64,000 bases of DNA from Phycisphaerae bacterium (GCA_016342495.1 JAEIOG010000001.1:34949-98948), one strand, 5' to 3'. Positions 17,255 through 27,165 are shown, numbered from the stretch's first letter. A program made the numbers and translations. The notes: generated by a model not told the origin, from the letters alone.

Positions 17255-17812
17255 TTAGTCTTCTATTTTATCAGTTGCTCTAAAAGGCATACCAAACTGT
17301 TTAAGCATAAAACGTGCTTCATCATCAGTTTTCGCAGAAGTTACGATATTAATATTCATACCCTGAACTTTAGTGATCTTATCTGGATCAATTTCAGGAA
17401 ATACCATCTGTTCGTTTAATCCCATAGAGAAATTACCTCTACTATCAAAGCCCTTTGGTGTAAGACCACGAAAGTCACGTACACGAGGAATAGCCAAGGC
17501 AATAAGTCTATCTAAAAATTCAAACATCTGGGAGCGACGCAAAGTGACTTTGCAGCCAATATCCATACCTTCGCGAAGTTTGAAGTTTGAAACACTCTTA
17601 CGAGCTTTACAAATTACAGGCTTTTGACCGGCAATAGTAGTCATATCTCTGACGGCACCTTCGACAAGTTTCTTGTCTTTAGAACCTTCACCGACGCCCA
17701 TAGAGATAACAATCTTCTGGATTTTAGGAAGTTCCATGCAGTTTTTGTAATTAAACTCTTTCTGCATTTCATTTTTAATCTTTGATTTATATAATGCTTC
17801 AAGCCGCGTCAT
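17255..17812 (-). CDS. rplE: 50S ribosomal protein L5 (uL5)
   Basis: A 185-residue 5S rRNA- and P-site-contacting protein. The blocks [26 protein letters not shown] and [17 protein letters not shown] are diagnostic. It follows rplX by 53 bases and precedes rpsN. Confidence 0.98.
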   Translation of the reverse strand: MTRLEALYKSKIKNEMQKEFNYKNCMELPKIQKIVISMGVGEGSKDKKLVEGAVRDMTTIAGQKPVICKARKSVSNFKLREGMDIGCKVTLRRSQMFEFLDRLIALAIPRVRDFRGLTPKGFDSRGNFSMGLNEQMVFPEIDPDKITKVQGMNINIVTSAKTDDEARFMLKQFGMPFRATDKIED

Positions 17813-17865
17813 TTCCGCATGCCTCTATTTCTGTGTTTGATGCCTATTGGCACTATTAAAAATCC

Positions 17866-18093
17866 TTATTCGGATACAGGTTTCAAATTACTCATATTAA
17901 CTGGACGTTCGATTTGCAATCTACCACCCTGAGGGTTTTTTTTGGAAGGACGAACATGTTTCCAGCACATATTAACACCTTTAACCAAAGCTTTACCAGT
18001 ATCAGGTAAAACTTTAAGAACCTTGGCGGTTGTGCCTTTATCATCACCAGCAATAACTTTTACGGTATTACCTTTTTTAATTTTAGCAGCCAT
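17866..18093 (-). CDS. rplX: 50S ribosomal protein L24 (uL24), short form
   Basis: A 75-residue assembly-initiator protein containing the KOW motif (KKGNTVKVIAGDDKGTTAKV). Most L24 proteins have about 100 residues; this one stops just after the SNLKPVSE segment and lacks the usual C-terminal lysine-rich block. The ATG at 18091-18093 overlaps the TGA of rplN by one base and has GGAGG six bases upstream, inside the end of rplN, so translation is coupled. Confidence 0.95.
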   Translation of the reverse strand: MAAKIKKGNTVKVIAGDDKGTTAKVLKVLPDTGKALVKGVNMCWKHVRPSKKNPQGGRLQIERPVNMSNLKPVSE

Positions 18094-18479
18094 CACACCA
18101 CCTCCGATGCTAATGAGACGATCTTCATAAATTGTTTTTCACGAAGCTCTCTAGCTACCGCACCAAAGATACGGGTACCTATAGGGTTGTTATTATCATC
18201 AATCAAAACAGCCGCATTACTGTCAAAACGGACATAACTGCCATCAGGACGTCTAATTGGGTATTTAGTGCGAATAATAACCGCACGATGAACCTTTTTG
18301 TCGTCAAGACTAAGAGTAGGCAAAGATTTTTTAATTGCAACTCTTATTATGTCGCCAACAGATGCTGTGCGACGAGTTTTCTTGCCGCGAGCTGTGCTGC
18401 CGCCAAGAACTCTAATACAAAGAGCTGTCTTTGCACCTGAGTTATCTGCGATTTCTACTATCGTTTCCTGCTGAATCAT
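18093..18479 (-). CDS. rplN: 50S ribosomal protein L14 (uL14)
   Basis: A 128-residue protein at the subunit interface. It begins [17 protein letters not shown] and carries [18 protein letters not shown] and [19 protein letters not shown]. It is about six residues longer than typical L14. Its stop overlaps the start of rplX. Confidence 0.98.
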   Translation of the reverse strand: MIQQETIVEIADNSGAKTALCIRVLGGSTARGKKTRRTASVGDIIRVAIKKSLPTLSLDDKKVHRAVIIRTKYPIRRPDGSYVRFDSNAAVLIDDNNNPIGTRIFGAVARELREKQFMKIVSLASEVV

Positions 18480-18502
18480 CGAACTATAATCCTATATTCA
18501 GA

Positions 18503-18763
18503 TTAAGCGTTTGTATCAAGGACTTGTACCAATCGCCATGTTTTGGTTTTACTCATAGGGCGACATTTACAAATCTCAACGGTATTGCCAACTATTGCTG
18601 TATTATTTTCATCATGAACATGAGCATTAGTTCGGCGTTTGAGCATCTTGCCATACTTAGGATGACTAGTCTGATACTCTAAAGTCACTTTAATGGTTTT
18701 GTTGCCAGAAACACCGGCGACAACACCTTTATATACTTTTGGTTTTTTTCGTTCTGTGGTCAT
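18503..18763 (-). CDS. rpsQ: 30S ribosomal protein S17 (uS17)
   Basis: An 86-residue OB-fold protein. The blocks YKGVVAGVSGNKTIKVTLEY, HPKYGKMLKRRTNAHVHDE and CRPMSKTKTWRLVQVL identify it. It lies between rpmC and rplN. Confidence 0.97.
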   Translation of the reverse strand: MTTERKKPKVYKGVVAGVSGNKTIKVTLEYQTSHPKYGKMLKRRTNAHVHDENNTAIVGNTVEICKCRPMSKTKTWRLVQVLDTNA

Positions 18764-18793
18764 TTGCTTTCCACTACCTTTATGAAAGTATAA

Positions 18794-19009
18794 TTATTTA
18801 GCGGCCTGGGCAGCTAATTCTTTCTCGCGAATTACGGTCAATATACGAGCGATCTCAGATTTTACTTTAGTAAGCTGAGTTGGATCTTCCAGCTTTTCTG
18901 TAACAGACTGAGTTCTCATCTCAAACTGTCGTGCCCGCAACGATTCAACTTCACTAAGAAGTTCATCGGTACTTAAACCACGATATTCTTCTGCTTTTTT
19001 ATTTTTCAT
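18794..19009 (-). CDS. rpmC: 50S ribosomal protein L29 (uL29)
   Basis: A 71-residue two-helix protein near the tunnel exit. It begins MKNKKAEEYRGLSTDELLSE, and the block LTKVKSEIARILTVIREKEL is typical. It follows rplP by 18 bases. Confidence 0.97.
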   Translation of the reverse strand: MKNKKAEEYRGLSTDELLSEVESLRARQFEMRTQSVTEKLEDPTQLTKVKSEIARILTVIREKELAAQAAK

Positions 19010-19027
19010 AACTTTAAGTCTTTACTA

Positions 19028-19447
19028 TTATATTGCATGACGTCTTTTAACAAATCGACATCTTATTGGCATCTTATGGCAAACACGTAACATAGCTACG
19101 CGAGCTACATCTTCAGGAACGCCACCAATTTCATATAAGATTGTACCTGGTTTAACTTTGGCAACCCACGAACTTGGTTCGCCTTTACCCTTACCCATAC
19201 GAACTTCAAGGGGTTTTGAAGTTAAAGAGCGATGCGGGAATATTCTAATATAGACTTTACCTTCGCGACGCAAAAAGTGAGTCGCAGCAACACGCCCAGC
19301 TTCGATCTGTCGGTTAGTAATATTTGAATGTTCCAAAGCTTGCAGTCCAAATTCGCCAAATGCAACATAGTTACCTTTTGATGCATTACCACGAAGTCGG
19401 CCCTTCTGGTACTTACGATATTTAACTCTTTTTGGCATCAAAGCCAT
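19028..19447 (-). CDS. rplP: 50S ribosomal protein L16 (uL16)
   Basis: A 139-residue protein that helps place tRNA in the A and P sites. It carries [19 protein letters not shown] near the start and the block [24 protein letters not shown] eight bases upstream supports the ATG at 19447; a second in-frame ATG (19438) is possible. It lies between rpsC and rpmC. Confidence 0.98.
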   Translation of the reverse strand: MALMPKRVKYRKYQKGRLRGNASKGNYVAFGEFGLQALEHSNITNRQIEAGRVAATHFLRREGKVYIRIFPHRSLTSKPLEVRMGKGKGEPSSWVAKVKPGTILYEIGGVPEDVARVAMLRVCHKMPIRCRFVKRRHAI

Positions 19448-19507
19448 GATTATATTCCTTTATCTACCGGTTTGTCAGTTTTAGACTTTTGGCAATCACC
19501 GATCAGC

Positions 19508-20209
19508 TTATTTGTCTCTCGATTTTGGGCCTCTGCCCCCTCTGCGTTGCTGAGGTACAGGAGTAATTTCTTCACCAAACTTACCAAGATATATCCAGAC
19601 CTTAATTCCAATTGTACCATAAGTACAATGAGCAAGACCTAAACCATAATCTACATTTGCCTGCAAAGTCTGCAGTGGAATACTACCTAAAATCTGAGTT
19701 TCGCTACGTGCAAGTTCTGCCCCGCCTAAACGGCCTGAGCACATGATTTTAATACCTTTTGCACCAGCGGCCATAGCTGTTTCACAAGACTGTTTCATCG
19801 CTCTGCGGAAAGCAGCCCGACGTTTCAGTTGTTCGCCAATACCTTCAGCAACCAATTGGGCATTAAGTTCTGGTGCTTTGATCTCAACAACATTAACTGT
19901 TACTTTACGATCAATTAAATTTTCGAGAGCTTCACGAATCTTATCGATTTCGGCACCCTTAGGACCAATAACTAAACCTGGACGAGCGGTATGAAGGGAA
20001 ACGCGAACTTCATCACGAGTTCTTTCTACTTCAACGCGAGCCAAAGCAGCATAAGGCTGTTGTCGATTCAAACGCTGATCCAGAAATTTTCGAATTTTCT
20101 GATCTTCAACCAGGAAAGTCCCATAAGCTGCTTTAGGAGCAAACCATCGACTTTGCCATCCTCTAGTGATGCCGGTACGAAAACCAATTGGTGATACTTT
20201 CTGACCCAT
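19508..20209 (-). CDS. rpsC: 30S ribosomal protein S3 (uS3)
   Basis: A 233-residue protein of the mRNA entry tunnel. It begins MGQKVSPIGFRTGITRGWQS, has the KH domain with GPKGAEIDKIREAL, and the C-terminal domain with GAKGIKIMCSGRLGGAELAR. The C-terminus ends in a basic RRGGRGPKSRDK tail. It follows rplV by 37 bases. Confidence 0.98.
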   Translation of the reverse strand: MGQKVSPIGFRTGITRGWQSRWFAPKAAYGTFLVEDQKIRKFLDQRLNRQQPYAALARVEVERTRDEVRVSLHTARPGLVIGPKGAEIDKIREALENLIDRKVTVNVVEIKAPELNAQLVAEGIGEQLKRRAAFRRAMKQSCETAMAAGAKGIKIMCSGRLGGAELARSETQILGSIPLQTLQANVDYGLGLAHCTYGTIGIKVWIYLGKFGEEITPVPQQRRGGRGPKSRDK

Positions 20210-20246
20210 AAATATTTCCTCTGGTCAATGCCTCAAGGCATGACTA

Positions 20247-20840
20247 TTATTTCTCTACATCTACGCTTACAAATATATGACTAGCTAATCTCGTAAAAGA
20301 AACAGCACGTCCCCGATCTTTTGGTCTCCAGCGACGGGTGCCACGGCGGATACCACCTTCATCAACGCGAATTTCTGAAATATAAAGCTGATCGGTATCA
20401 ACTTCGTTTTCAGCGGCGCTTCCGATAGCACTTTTCAAGACCTGGCTAACAAAAACCGCAGCACGTTTATTGGCAAACTTAAGCACATCCAAGGCATCCT
20501 GAACATCTCTGTCGCGGACCAAGTCAGCTACAAGTCTTATCTTACGCGGTGCCATTGGACAGAACTTGTGACTGGCGTGCCAGCATTCCAAATCCTGAGA
20601 AGTCACATTCAAAGCAGTTGCTAATGCTTCTACACATTCACGGCTTGATCTTTTTTTGAACAAACCTTTGCTTTTCAATAAACCATTTTCCCAGTTTTTG
20701 ATATCTGAACGCATCTTTTTCAGTTCAACCTGGGCTTTGTCTTTATCCATACCCGAGGTAGGAGCTAATGCTGCAGCTAATTCTGCTACAGTCATGTTTG
20801 CTTCCTGACGACACTTTTTCAGTTTATTACTACTTAACAT
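20247..20840 (-). CDS. rplV: 50S ribosomal protein L22 (uL22) with N-terminal XRE-like helix-turn-helix domain
   Basis: A 197-residue protein in the normal rplV position between rpsS and rpsC. Residues 89-197 are L22: MAPRKIRLVADLVRDRDV, then GIRRGTRRWRPKDRGRA in the loop that lines the exit tunnel, then the C-terminal strand. Residues 1-88 are extra. They read like a Cro/C1 (XRE) helix-turn-helix: LKKCRQEANMTVAELAAAL, a helix containing DIKNWENG, and ECVEALATALNVTSQDL, which matches the usual end of that fold. About 15 residues are inserted between the second and third helices. There is no stop, good start or frameshift between the two parts. Bacterial L22 normally has about 110 residues. 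Confidence 0.93.
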   Translation of the reverse strand: MLSSNKLKKCRQEANMTVAELAAALAPTSGMDKDKAQVELKKMRSDIKNWENGLLKSKGLFKKRSSRECVEALATALNVTSQDLECWHASHKFCPMAPRKIRLVADLVRDRDVQDALDVLKFANKRAAVFVSQVLKSAIGSAAENEVDTDQLYISEIRVDEGGIRRGTRRWRPKDRGRAVSFTRLASHIFVSVDVEK

Positions 20841-20905
20841 CTTTATATCCTGATATTAGCTATTAGTTCTTCAAAGATATACGGCTAGGCCGCTTCTCAG
20901 GCTAA

Positions 20906-21178
20906 CTACCTTTTCTTTTTGTCGGCTGCATGACCTCTGAAACTGCGGGTCGGTGAAAATTCACCCAGTTTATGCCCCACCATATCTTCTGTCACATACA
21001 CTTTGTGAAACATGCGGCCATTATGTACCATAAATGTATAACCTACAAATTCTGGTACGATTGTACAACGCCGAGCCCAAGTTTTAATTGGTTCTTTATT
21101 GCCTGATTCAACCTGCTTCATTACTTTTTTGTAGACCTTTTCGTCAACGAAAGGTCCTTTTTTTAGCGAGCGACTCAT
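20906..21178 (-). CDS. rpsS: 30S ribosomal protein S19 (uS19)
   Basis: A 90-residue protein of the 30S head. It begins [18 protein letters not shown], and the block [17 protein letters not shown] and the ending [20 protein letters not shown] are diagnostic. It follows rplB by 19 bases; 65 bases separate it from rplV. Confidence 0.98.
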   Translation of the reverse strand: MSRSLKKGPFVDEKVYKKVMKQVESGNKEPIKTWARRCTIVPEFVGYTFMVHNGRMFHKVYVTEDMVGHKLGEFSPTRSFRGHAADKKKR

Positions 21179-21197
21179 ATACTCGTATTCCTCATAA

Positions 21198-22049
21198 TTA
21201 CAGTGTCAACTGTCCGTAATGTTTACTCTTGCGTCTGCGAATAATTCTCTTATTCGAAGCTTTCTTTTTAGCACGGGTCTTACCACCCTTTGCCAACACA
21301 CCAGTCGGCGAACAAGGATGTCGACCACCATTGCTGCGACTTTCACCACCACCCATAGGATGGGCAACAGGGTTCTGAGCTTTACCACGAACGTGTGGCT
21401 TACGGCCCATATGTCGTTTTCGACCAGCTTTACCGATACGAACATGTTGATGATCAACATTACCGATTTGGCCAATAGTTGCGCGACATGCGACATCAAT
21501 CATCCGCATTTCGCCACTGGGTAAAATCAAATGAGCCCATTTACCATCTCTGGCAACCAGACGAGCAACTCCGCCTGCTGAACGGACTATTTTGCCGCCC
21601 TGACCTACATTCAATTCAATATTATGGATTTCCATACCTACTGGAATTGAGCCAATCGGCATACAATTACCTACTTTAGGTTCAACCTTATGGCCACTTT
21701 CAAGTGTTTCGCCAACTTTGATACCTACAGGAGCAAGAATGTAGCTTTTTTCACCATCTTCATACTGCAATAAAGCAATATGACAAGTGCGGTTTGGATC
21801 ATATTCAATACCTAAAACTGTAGCAACGACTCCATCTTTGAGACGCTTGAAATCAATTTTACGATAAAGACGTCTGGCACCACCGCCACGAAAACGCACA
21901 GTAACTTTTCCGCTGTGATTACGCCCACCATGTTTTTTAATACGTGTGGTCAGGCTTTTTTCGGGCTTGGTCTTAGTAATTTCGGCATAATCATTAACCG
22001 ATGAATTACGACGGCCAGCACTGGTTGGTTTATAAACGCGAATGCCCAT
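21198..22049 (-). CDS. rplB: 50S ribosomal protein L2 (uL2)
   Basis: A 283-residue protein required for peptidyl-transferase centre assembly. It begins [18 protein letters not shown], with the conserved [20 protein letters not shown] and the C-terminal [20 protein letters not shown]. It lies between rplW and rpsS. Confidence 0.98.
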   Translation of the reverse strand: MGIRVYKPTSAGRRNSSVNDYAEITKTKPEKSLTTRIKKHGGRNHSGKVTVRFRGGGARRLYRKIDFKRLKDGVVATVLGIEYDPNRTCHIALLQYEDGEKSYILAPVGIKVGETLESGHKVEPKVGNCMPIGSIPVGMEIHNIELNVGQGGKIVRSAGGVARLVARDGKWAHLILPSGEMRMIDVACRATIGQIGNVDHQHVRIGKAGRKRHMGRKPHVRGKAQNPVAHPMGGGESRSNGGRHPCSPTGVLAKGGKTRAKKKASNKRIIRRRKSKHYGQLTL

Positions 22050-22091
22050 TGTCTTACTTTCCTAATAACGTTTCGCTAATATTTATTACAT

Positions 22092-22370
22092 TTAGAACAG
22101 GTCAATTACGTGGCCATCCAGAAGGACAACAACTGCTTTTTTCCAATTGCTTGCATGTCCCTGAACATAACCACGACGTTTTGGTTTGCCCTTGCGGTTC
22201 ATCGTACGGACTTCTTTAACTTTAACTGAATAAATCTGCTCTACAGCATGTTTAATTTCAATTTTGTTTGCCTTACGATTAACTTCAAAAGCATAAGCAT
22301 TCAGCGTCGTCGCTTGATGCGTGCCCTGTTCGGTAATCAACGGTTTTACTATTACTTGATACTTATCCAC
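22092..22370 (-). CDS. rplW: 50S ribosomal protein L23 (uL23)
   Basis: A 92-residue protein at the tunnel exit, the docking site of trigger factor and SRP. The blocks VIVKPLITEQGTHQ, YAFEVNRKANKIEIKHAVE and TMNRKGKPKRRGYVQG identify it. It lies 20 bases after rplD. Confidence 0.97.
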   Translation of the reverse strand: MDKYQVIVKPLITEQGTHQATTLNAYAFEVNRKANKIEIKHAVEQIYSVKVKEVRTMNRKGKPKRRGYVQGHASNWKKAVVVLLDGHVIDLF

Positions 22371-22390
22371 GGTTCACCTCTTGGGGATAA

Positions 22391-23041
22391 TTAATTTTCA
22401 ACAGTCTCAGCTGCGGGATTGACCAAAGTTTCCAAAGCCGCTTTGGTCATAAGCAGTGTACGTTTGTTCAACACATCGCCTGCATTGAGCTGATCGACTT
22501 CCAGACATTTAATCCTGGGGATGTTACGCATGGATTTATATACATTAACATCATATTCTTCGATTGCGACCAGGCAGCTACGTTCAATTTTCAGATTATT
22601 CAAAACCATAGTAAATTCTTTGGTTTTAGGTGCCGCAAAATCAAATCTGTCAATAACAATAACATCATTGCTGAGTAATTTTGCCAATACTGCTGAGTTA
22701 CGAGCCAAACGTCGTTGTTTTTTAGGCATACGTTGTGAAAAATCACGGTTGACTTTAGCAAATGCAACGCCACCACCTTTACGGACAACAGTTCGGCTAG
22801 CACCAACACGTGCCCGGCCAGTACCCTTTTGGCGATAAAGCTTACGGGTTGAGCCCTGTACCATGCCCCGACTTTTAGTCGCTGCGGTACCCTGACGTTG
22901 GTTGGCATGGTACATGACGATTGCCTGTTTCAGCAATGCTGGTCTTACTCTGCCGCCCAAGATTTCTTCGTTGACCGAAACGGTATCAACTTCTTTACCT
23001 TCGCGGTTATATACTTTTACGTCTATCATAACTGCCGCCAT
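22391..23041 (-). CDS. rplD: 50S ribosomal protein L4 (uL4)
   Basis: A 216-residue protein lining the exit tunnel and, in E. coli, the regulator of the S10 operon. The blocks GTAATKSRGMVQGSTRKLYR, QKGTGRARVGASR and RDFSQRMPKKQRRLA are diagnostic. An in-frame ATG four codons in (MIDVKVYN) is an alternative start. It follows rplC by 31 bases. Confidence 0.97.
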   Translation of the reverse strand: MAAVMIDVKVYNREGKEVDTVSVNEEILGGRVRPALLKQAIVMYHANQRQGTAATKSRGMVQGSTRKLYRQKGTGRARVGASRTVVRKGGGVAFAKVNRDFSQRMPKKQRRLARNSAVLAKLLSNDVIVIDRFDFAAPKTKEFTMVLNNLKIERSCLVAIEEYDVNVYKSMRNIPRIKCLEVDQLNAGDVLNKRTLLMTKAALETLVNPAAETVEN

Positions 23042-23072
23042 TCTAAGCGTTATTATTAATTCTGATTAAAGC

Positions 23073-23717
23073 TTAGCTTTTGGTTTTAGCCTGCTTTAAC
23101 ATTACATATCCATTGTTGCAGCCAGCGATCGGGCCTTTAACTAACAACAGATTATTTTCAACATCAACTTCAACAACTTTGTGATTCTTGCTGGTGCACT
23201 GCTCGTCACCCATGTGACCACCCATTCTTTTACCCTTTCGGATACCTCGGCTTTTACCAGCAGAACCGGAGTTCGAGGCAATACTGCCTGGATGGCGATG
23301 CTTACGTTCGCAACCATGTGAAGCATCCATACCTTTGAAGTTATGGCGTTTCATTACTCCAGCAAAACCTTTTCCTTTACTGATACCGGTAACATCAACA
23401 TATTTGATGTCTTCGAAAACACCGACATTCAATTCATCGCCAGCTGCGTATTCTGTGGCATTAACCCGGAATTCGCGAACAAAACGTTTCGGAACAGTAT
23501 TTGCTTTTGCTGCATGCCCAATTGCTGGTTTTTTAAGACGTGAATGTTTAACAACATCGTCAAGACCAAGCTGGACAGCACTATAGCCATCAACTTCTTC
23601 AGTACGAACCTGTGTTACAACACAAGGTCCAGCCTGAATTACTGTTACTGGAATGATGACACCATTTTCGTCATAGACTCGTGTCATCCCTACTTTTTTA
23701 CCCAAAAGCATCGTCAT
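23073..23717 (-). CDS. rplC: 50S ribosomal protein L3 (uL3)
   Basis: A 214-residue early-assembly 50S protein. It begins with MLLGKKVGMTRVYDENG and has the conserved VTGISKGKGFAGVMKRHNFKG split by the family pattern, then GSIASNSGSAGKSRGIRKGK. Second gene of the S10 operon, 78 bases after rpsJ. Confidence 0.97.
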   Translation of the reverse strand: MTMLLGKKVGMTRVYDENGVIIPVTVIQAGPCVVTQVRTEEVDGYSAVQLGLDDVVKHSRLKKPAIGHAAKANTVPKRFVREFRVNATEYAAGDELNVGVFEDIKYVDVTGISKGKGFAGVMKRHNFKGMDASHGCERKHRHPGSIASNSGSAGKSRGIRKGKRMGGHMGDEQCTSKNHKVVEVDVENNLLLVKGPIAGCNNGYVMLKQAKTKS

Positions 23718-23795
23718 ACGATTACTTCCTATCTGAGCTATCTGATAAAAAAACGTGCTTTCATATTTTTGTCAGCACGCTTCAAAACTACATAA

Positions 23796-24104
23796 TTATA
23801 CTTTAATCTTTACAAATACGCCAGCTGGTACAACCAGACGATTTAACGCTTCAATTGTACGCGGATTAGCGTCCCTAATATCAATCAGGCGTTTGTGAGT
23901 GCGCATTTCAAACTGTTCACGAGACTTTTTATTCACGTGTGGACTGCGAAGCACAGTATAACGTTCGATACGCGTTGGCAGTGGGATCGGTCCACTGACT
24001 CTGGCGTTCGTGCGGGTAGCCTGCTCCACGATCTCTTTTGCTGATGCATCAAGAGAACCATGGTCGTAAGCTTCCATCCGAATTCTAATTCTTTCGGCCT
24101 CCAC
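23796..24104 (-). CDS. rpsJ: 30S ribosomal protein S10 (uS10)
   Basis: A 102-residue protein of the 30S head, also NusE in antitermination. The blocks [35 protein letters not shown] and [11 protein letters not shown] are diagnostic. It is the first gene of the S10 operon here: a 408-base gap with a promoter and a leader hairpin separates it from fusA, and tuf is not between them. Confidence 0.98.
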   Translation of the reverse strand: MEAERIRIRMEAYDHGSLDASAKEIVEQATRTNARVSGPIPLPTRIERYTVLRSPHVNKKSREQFEMRTHKRLIDIRDANPRTIEALNRLVVPAGVFVKIKV

Positions 24105-24146
24105 TGAGACTACTCCTGTTCTAAATTAAGATTGAATCTTAAACTT

Positions 24147-24181
24147 GCCTTGTTTTGGCTCAACACTTTTTGCCACAAGGC
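24147..24181 (-). promoter_or_regulatory. Leader hairpin upstream of rpsJ
   Basis: GCCTTGT pairs with ACAAGGC over seven perfect bases (24147-24153 with 24175-24181), and a further GGC/GCC pair closes an 11-12-base loop after a three-base bulge. It lies in the 5' untranslated leader of the S10 operon, where E. coli has its L4-responsive attenuator. No T-run follows, so it is more like a binding structure than a simple terminator. Confidence 0.45.
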
Positions 24182-24226
24182 TTTAACAAACATATATTGC
24201 CACCGGGACAATTATTCAGAATCGCT

Positions 24227-24254
24227 AGGATAGCGTCTTGAGCCCAATAGTCAA
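24227..24254 (-). promoter_or_regulatory. Promoter of the S10-spc-alpha operon
   Basis: On the minus strand TTGACT (24249-24254) is followed after 16 bases by TATCCT (24227-24232). Transcription would begin near 24220, giving a leader of about 115 bases before rpsJ. Confidence 0.65.
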
Positions 24255-24512
24255 CTGAAAAAACTGAAATTAATCAATTATTTTTCATTCCCAACTATTT
24301 AGTCAGTTTTCATAGCAATAAAGTCTATTATTCCTGACATATCGAGGACACAGAACATCGTTAGAACCATAATAAATGCAAAAACATTACAAAAATATAG
24401 GACTAAGGATTTAGAGGTGAGTGTAAGTATTCAACTATTCACTAACCGCAATGCACATGAGCATCGCTCGCTTCAGTCGAGTCGCAAATTATACAGGTTA
24501 CTGGTGTGCTTG

Positions 24513-26582
24513 TCAATAGGAAGTTTCTAAAACTTTTTTAGAAATTTGCGAAGGCACTATTGCATAGCTGTCAGCTTCCATAGAGTAGCCTGCACGGCCC
24601 TGGGTAGCACTGCGTAATTCCGAGGCATAACCAAACATTTCAGCTAAAGGAACCTTAGCGTGAATGTAGCGAACTGGGCCACGCTGATGGGTATCGGTGA
24701 TTTCAGCCCGTTTACGCACTAAATCACCTTGAATAACACCATAATACTGTTCAGGTGTAACAACTTCCAATTTCATAATGGGCTCGAGCAAAACTGGGCC
24801 CGCCTCATCTAGGGCTTGATTAAAAGCCATACTGGCAGCCTGCTGATATGCCATTTCGGATGAATCAACTTGATGACTTGAGCCATCAATAATGCAAATT
24901 TTAATTCCTTCCATAGGATAACCGGCCAACATACCACCGCCACAGGCACTTTTGGCCCCTTCAATTGCTGCAGGTATAAATTCTTTCGGAATCACACCGC
25001 CAGAGGTTTTATCTTCAATAATAATGTTTTCTTTTTCATTTGGTGGATATGGCTCAATTGTTAAAACCACGTGACCATAATGCCCACGCCCACCAGTCTG
25101 TTTCTCAAATTTAGCATCGCCACGTGCCAAAAGCGTAATGGTTTCCTTATAGGCAACTCGAGGTCGCCCTACCCGCACATCAATTTTCATATCACGAATA
25201 ATTTTGTGCTGCAGTATTTCCAGATGCAATTCCCCCATGCCACTAATAATTGTTTGACCGGTATCTTCCTGGAATGTTGCTCTAAAGGAAGGATCTTCAC
25301 GTTTAAGCGTCTCTAACGCCTCAGCCAGTTTAACTCTATCAGCATTAGTCCTGGGCTCAATAGCAGCACTGATGACAGGTTCCGGGAATTCTATCGTTCC
25401 TAATACAATTGGATTTTTCTGCAAACAGAGTGTATCACCAGTAAGTGTGTTTTTTAAGCCAACCACCGCTACAATATCACCGGCTTTAGCTTCGTCACGC
25501 ATAATCCTTGAGTTAGCATGCATTTGGCATATCTTAGTAATATTTTCTTTTTTGTCACGATTGGTATTAAGTACCCGCATACCATTTTTTAATGTACCGG
25601 AATATATTCTCAGAAAAGTCAAATCGCCATGCTGATCAGATGCGATTTTAAAGGCTAATGCAGCAAATGGGCCATTTGGATCACACTTACACATTATAAT
25701 TTTATCGGTATTTTTTGGATCAACACCTTCCACATCAGGTCTATCCAGTGGGCTAGGCAGTAAATCAACGATTGCATCTAATAATCTTTGTGAACCTATG
25801 CTTTTTAAAGCCGAACCACAAAAAGTCGGATGGATTTTTCCTTGAATTGTTGCTTTACGTAATGCGGCAATAATCTGTTTGGGATCAAGGTTTTCTTCTG
25901 CAAAGTATTTTTCCATCAAATCTTCATCATAGTCAGCAGCTGTTTCGACCATATACTGGCGAGCTTCTTCCACTTCATTTGCATATTCTTCGGGGATATC
26001 ATGTTCAGCAAATTTAGTGCCAACTTTATCTTCTACAAAAATAACCATTTTGAGATAAAGCAGATCAATAAAACCTTTGAAATCATCCTGATTGCCAACC
26101 GGGATGGTCATTGGCACAGGCACTGCATGAAGTTTTTCACGCAAGCTATTAATCGACATTTCAAAATCAGCACCAAGTTTATCCATTTTATTAATAAAAC
26201 ATAAACATGGGATATTATATTTCTGGGCCTGATGCCAAACTGTTTCAGATTGAGCCTGAACCCCTTCTGAAGCATCAAAGACGGCTACAGCCCCATCAAG
26301 TACCCGCAACGACCGTTCAACCTCAACGGTAAAATCAACATGCCCAGGGGTATCAATGAGGTTAATGGTATGATCTTTCCAGGGACAAGTCGTAGCCGCT
26401 GAGGTAATTGTAATGCCGCGTTCCTGCTCTTCCTGAAGATAATCCATCACTGCGGTGCCATTATGAACTTCACCTATTTTATAAGTCTTGCCGGTAAAGT
26501 ACAATACTCTCTCAGTTACAGTCGTTTTGCCTGCATCAATATGAGCCATTATGCCAATGTTGCGTATTTTATTAAGTTCCAT
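24513..26582 (-). CDS. fusA: Elongation factor G
   Basis: A 689-residue translocation GTPase. GTP motifs are AHIDAGKT (13-20), [10 protein letters not shown] (switch I end, 55-64), DTPGHVDF (77-84) and NKMD (131-134). Domain IV carries [11 protein letters not shown] and the C-terminal domain V ends with [19 protein letters not shown], the EF-G signature. The length is that of a single normal EF-G. A terminator-like hairpin lies between rpsG and this gene, so it may be partly transcribed on its own. Confidence 0.97.
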   Translation of the reverse strand: MELNKIRNIGIMAHIDAGKTTVTERVLYFTGKTYKIGEVHNGTAVMDYLQEEQERGITITSAATTCPWKDHTINLIDTPGHVDFTVEVERSLRVLDGAVAVFDASEGVQAQSETVWHQAQKYNIPCLCFINKMDKLGADFEMSINSLREKLHAVPVPMTIPVGNQDDFKGFIDLLYLKMVIFVEDKVGTKFAEHDIPEEYANEVEEARQYMVETAADYDEDLMEKYFAEENLDPKQIIAALRKATIQGKIHPTFCGSALKSIGSQRLLDAIVDLLPSPLDRPDVEGVDPKNTDKIIMCKCDPNGPFAALAFKIASDQHGDLTFLRIYSGTLKNGMRVLNTNRDKKENITKICQMHANSRIMRDEAKAGDIVAVVGLKNTLTGDTLCLQKNPIVLGTIEFPEPVISAAIEPRTNADRVKLAEALETLKREDPSFRATFQEDTGQTIISGMGELHLEILQHKIIRDMKIDVRVGRPRVAYKETITLLARGDAKFEKQTGGRGHYGHVVLTIEPYPPNEKENIIIEDKTSGGVIPKEFIPAAIEGAKSACGGGMLAGYPMEGIKICIIDGSSHQVDSSEMAYQQAASMAFNQALDEAGPVLLEPIMKLEVVTPEQYYGVIQGDLVRKRAEITDTHQRGPVRYIHAKVPLAEMFGYASELRSATQGRAGYSMEADSYAIVPSQISKKVLETSY

Positions 26583-26633
26583 CTATGTTCAACCTGTCTA
26601 CTAAGCTGTAATACTTATAGCTAATGTTCCGAT

Positions 26634-26672
26634 TAAAAAAAGCCACAACCAGGGACTACCCAGCTGTGGCTT
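26634..26672 (-). terminator. Terminator or attenuator between rpsG and fusA
   Basis: On the minus strand AAGCCACA and TGTGGCTT pair (26665-26672 with 26640-26647), with further pairing inside the loop, and a run of seven T follows. It lies just past rpsG and 50 bases before fusA and should end or reduce transcription coming from rpsL-rpsG. Confidence 0.8.
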
Positions 26673-26691
26673 TGAAATTCGCTTAAAATGA

Positions 26692-27165
26692 TTACCAGGC
26701 GAAATGTGCAAATGCTTTATTAGCTTCTGCCATACGATGTACGTTTTCGCGTGTAGTCATTGCGGTACCTTCTTTATTGAAGGCAGCTGTGAGTTCAGCT
26801 GCTAAACGTTCTGCCATCGGCCTGCCGGATTTATTACGGCAGGCAGCTAAAATCCAACGAAACGCCAAAGCTTGCTGACGTTTAGGATTAACTGGCATTG
26901 GAACCTGATAAGTCGAACCACCAACACGTTTGCTACGTACTTCGATCAAAGGTTTAACATTATTAATGGCTGTTTCAAATGCTTCCAGCTGAGAAACATC
27001 TTTTACTCTTTTGCTTACGATATCCATTGCATCATAAACAACTTTTTCAGCTACTGATTTTTTTCCATCATACATTAAGCAATTGATAAACTTAGATACC
27101 AGCTTACTGCCATGGCGAGCGTCTGGTCTTAATTGCTTAACTGATGCGGTAAAACGTTTTGACAT
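26692..27165 (-). CDS. rpsG: 30S ribosomal protein S7 (uS7)
   Basis: A 157-residue primary assembly protein of the 30S head. The blocks [40 protein letters not shown] and MAERLAAEL are diagnostic. GGAG lies upstream of the ATG. It is the second str-operon gene; 214 bases separate it from rpsL. Confidence 0.98.
   Translation of the reverse strand: MSKRFTASVKQLRPDARHGSKLVSKFINCLMYDGKKSVAEKVVYDAMDIVSKRVKDVSQLEAFETAINNVKPLIEVRSKRVGGSTYQVPMPVNPKRQQALAFRWILAACRNKSGRPMAERLAAELTAAFNKEGTAMTTRENVHRMAEANKAFAHFAW

Larger units (their letters stand above)
24105..24512. other. Leader region of the S10 operon
   Basis: 408 bases without a gene between fusA and rpsJ. On the minus strand it contains a consensus-like promoter (24227-24254) and, downstream of it and ahead of rpsJ, a bulged hairpin (24147-24181). 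The part from 24260 to 24512 carries no recognised feature. Confidence 0.6.
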
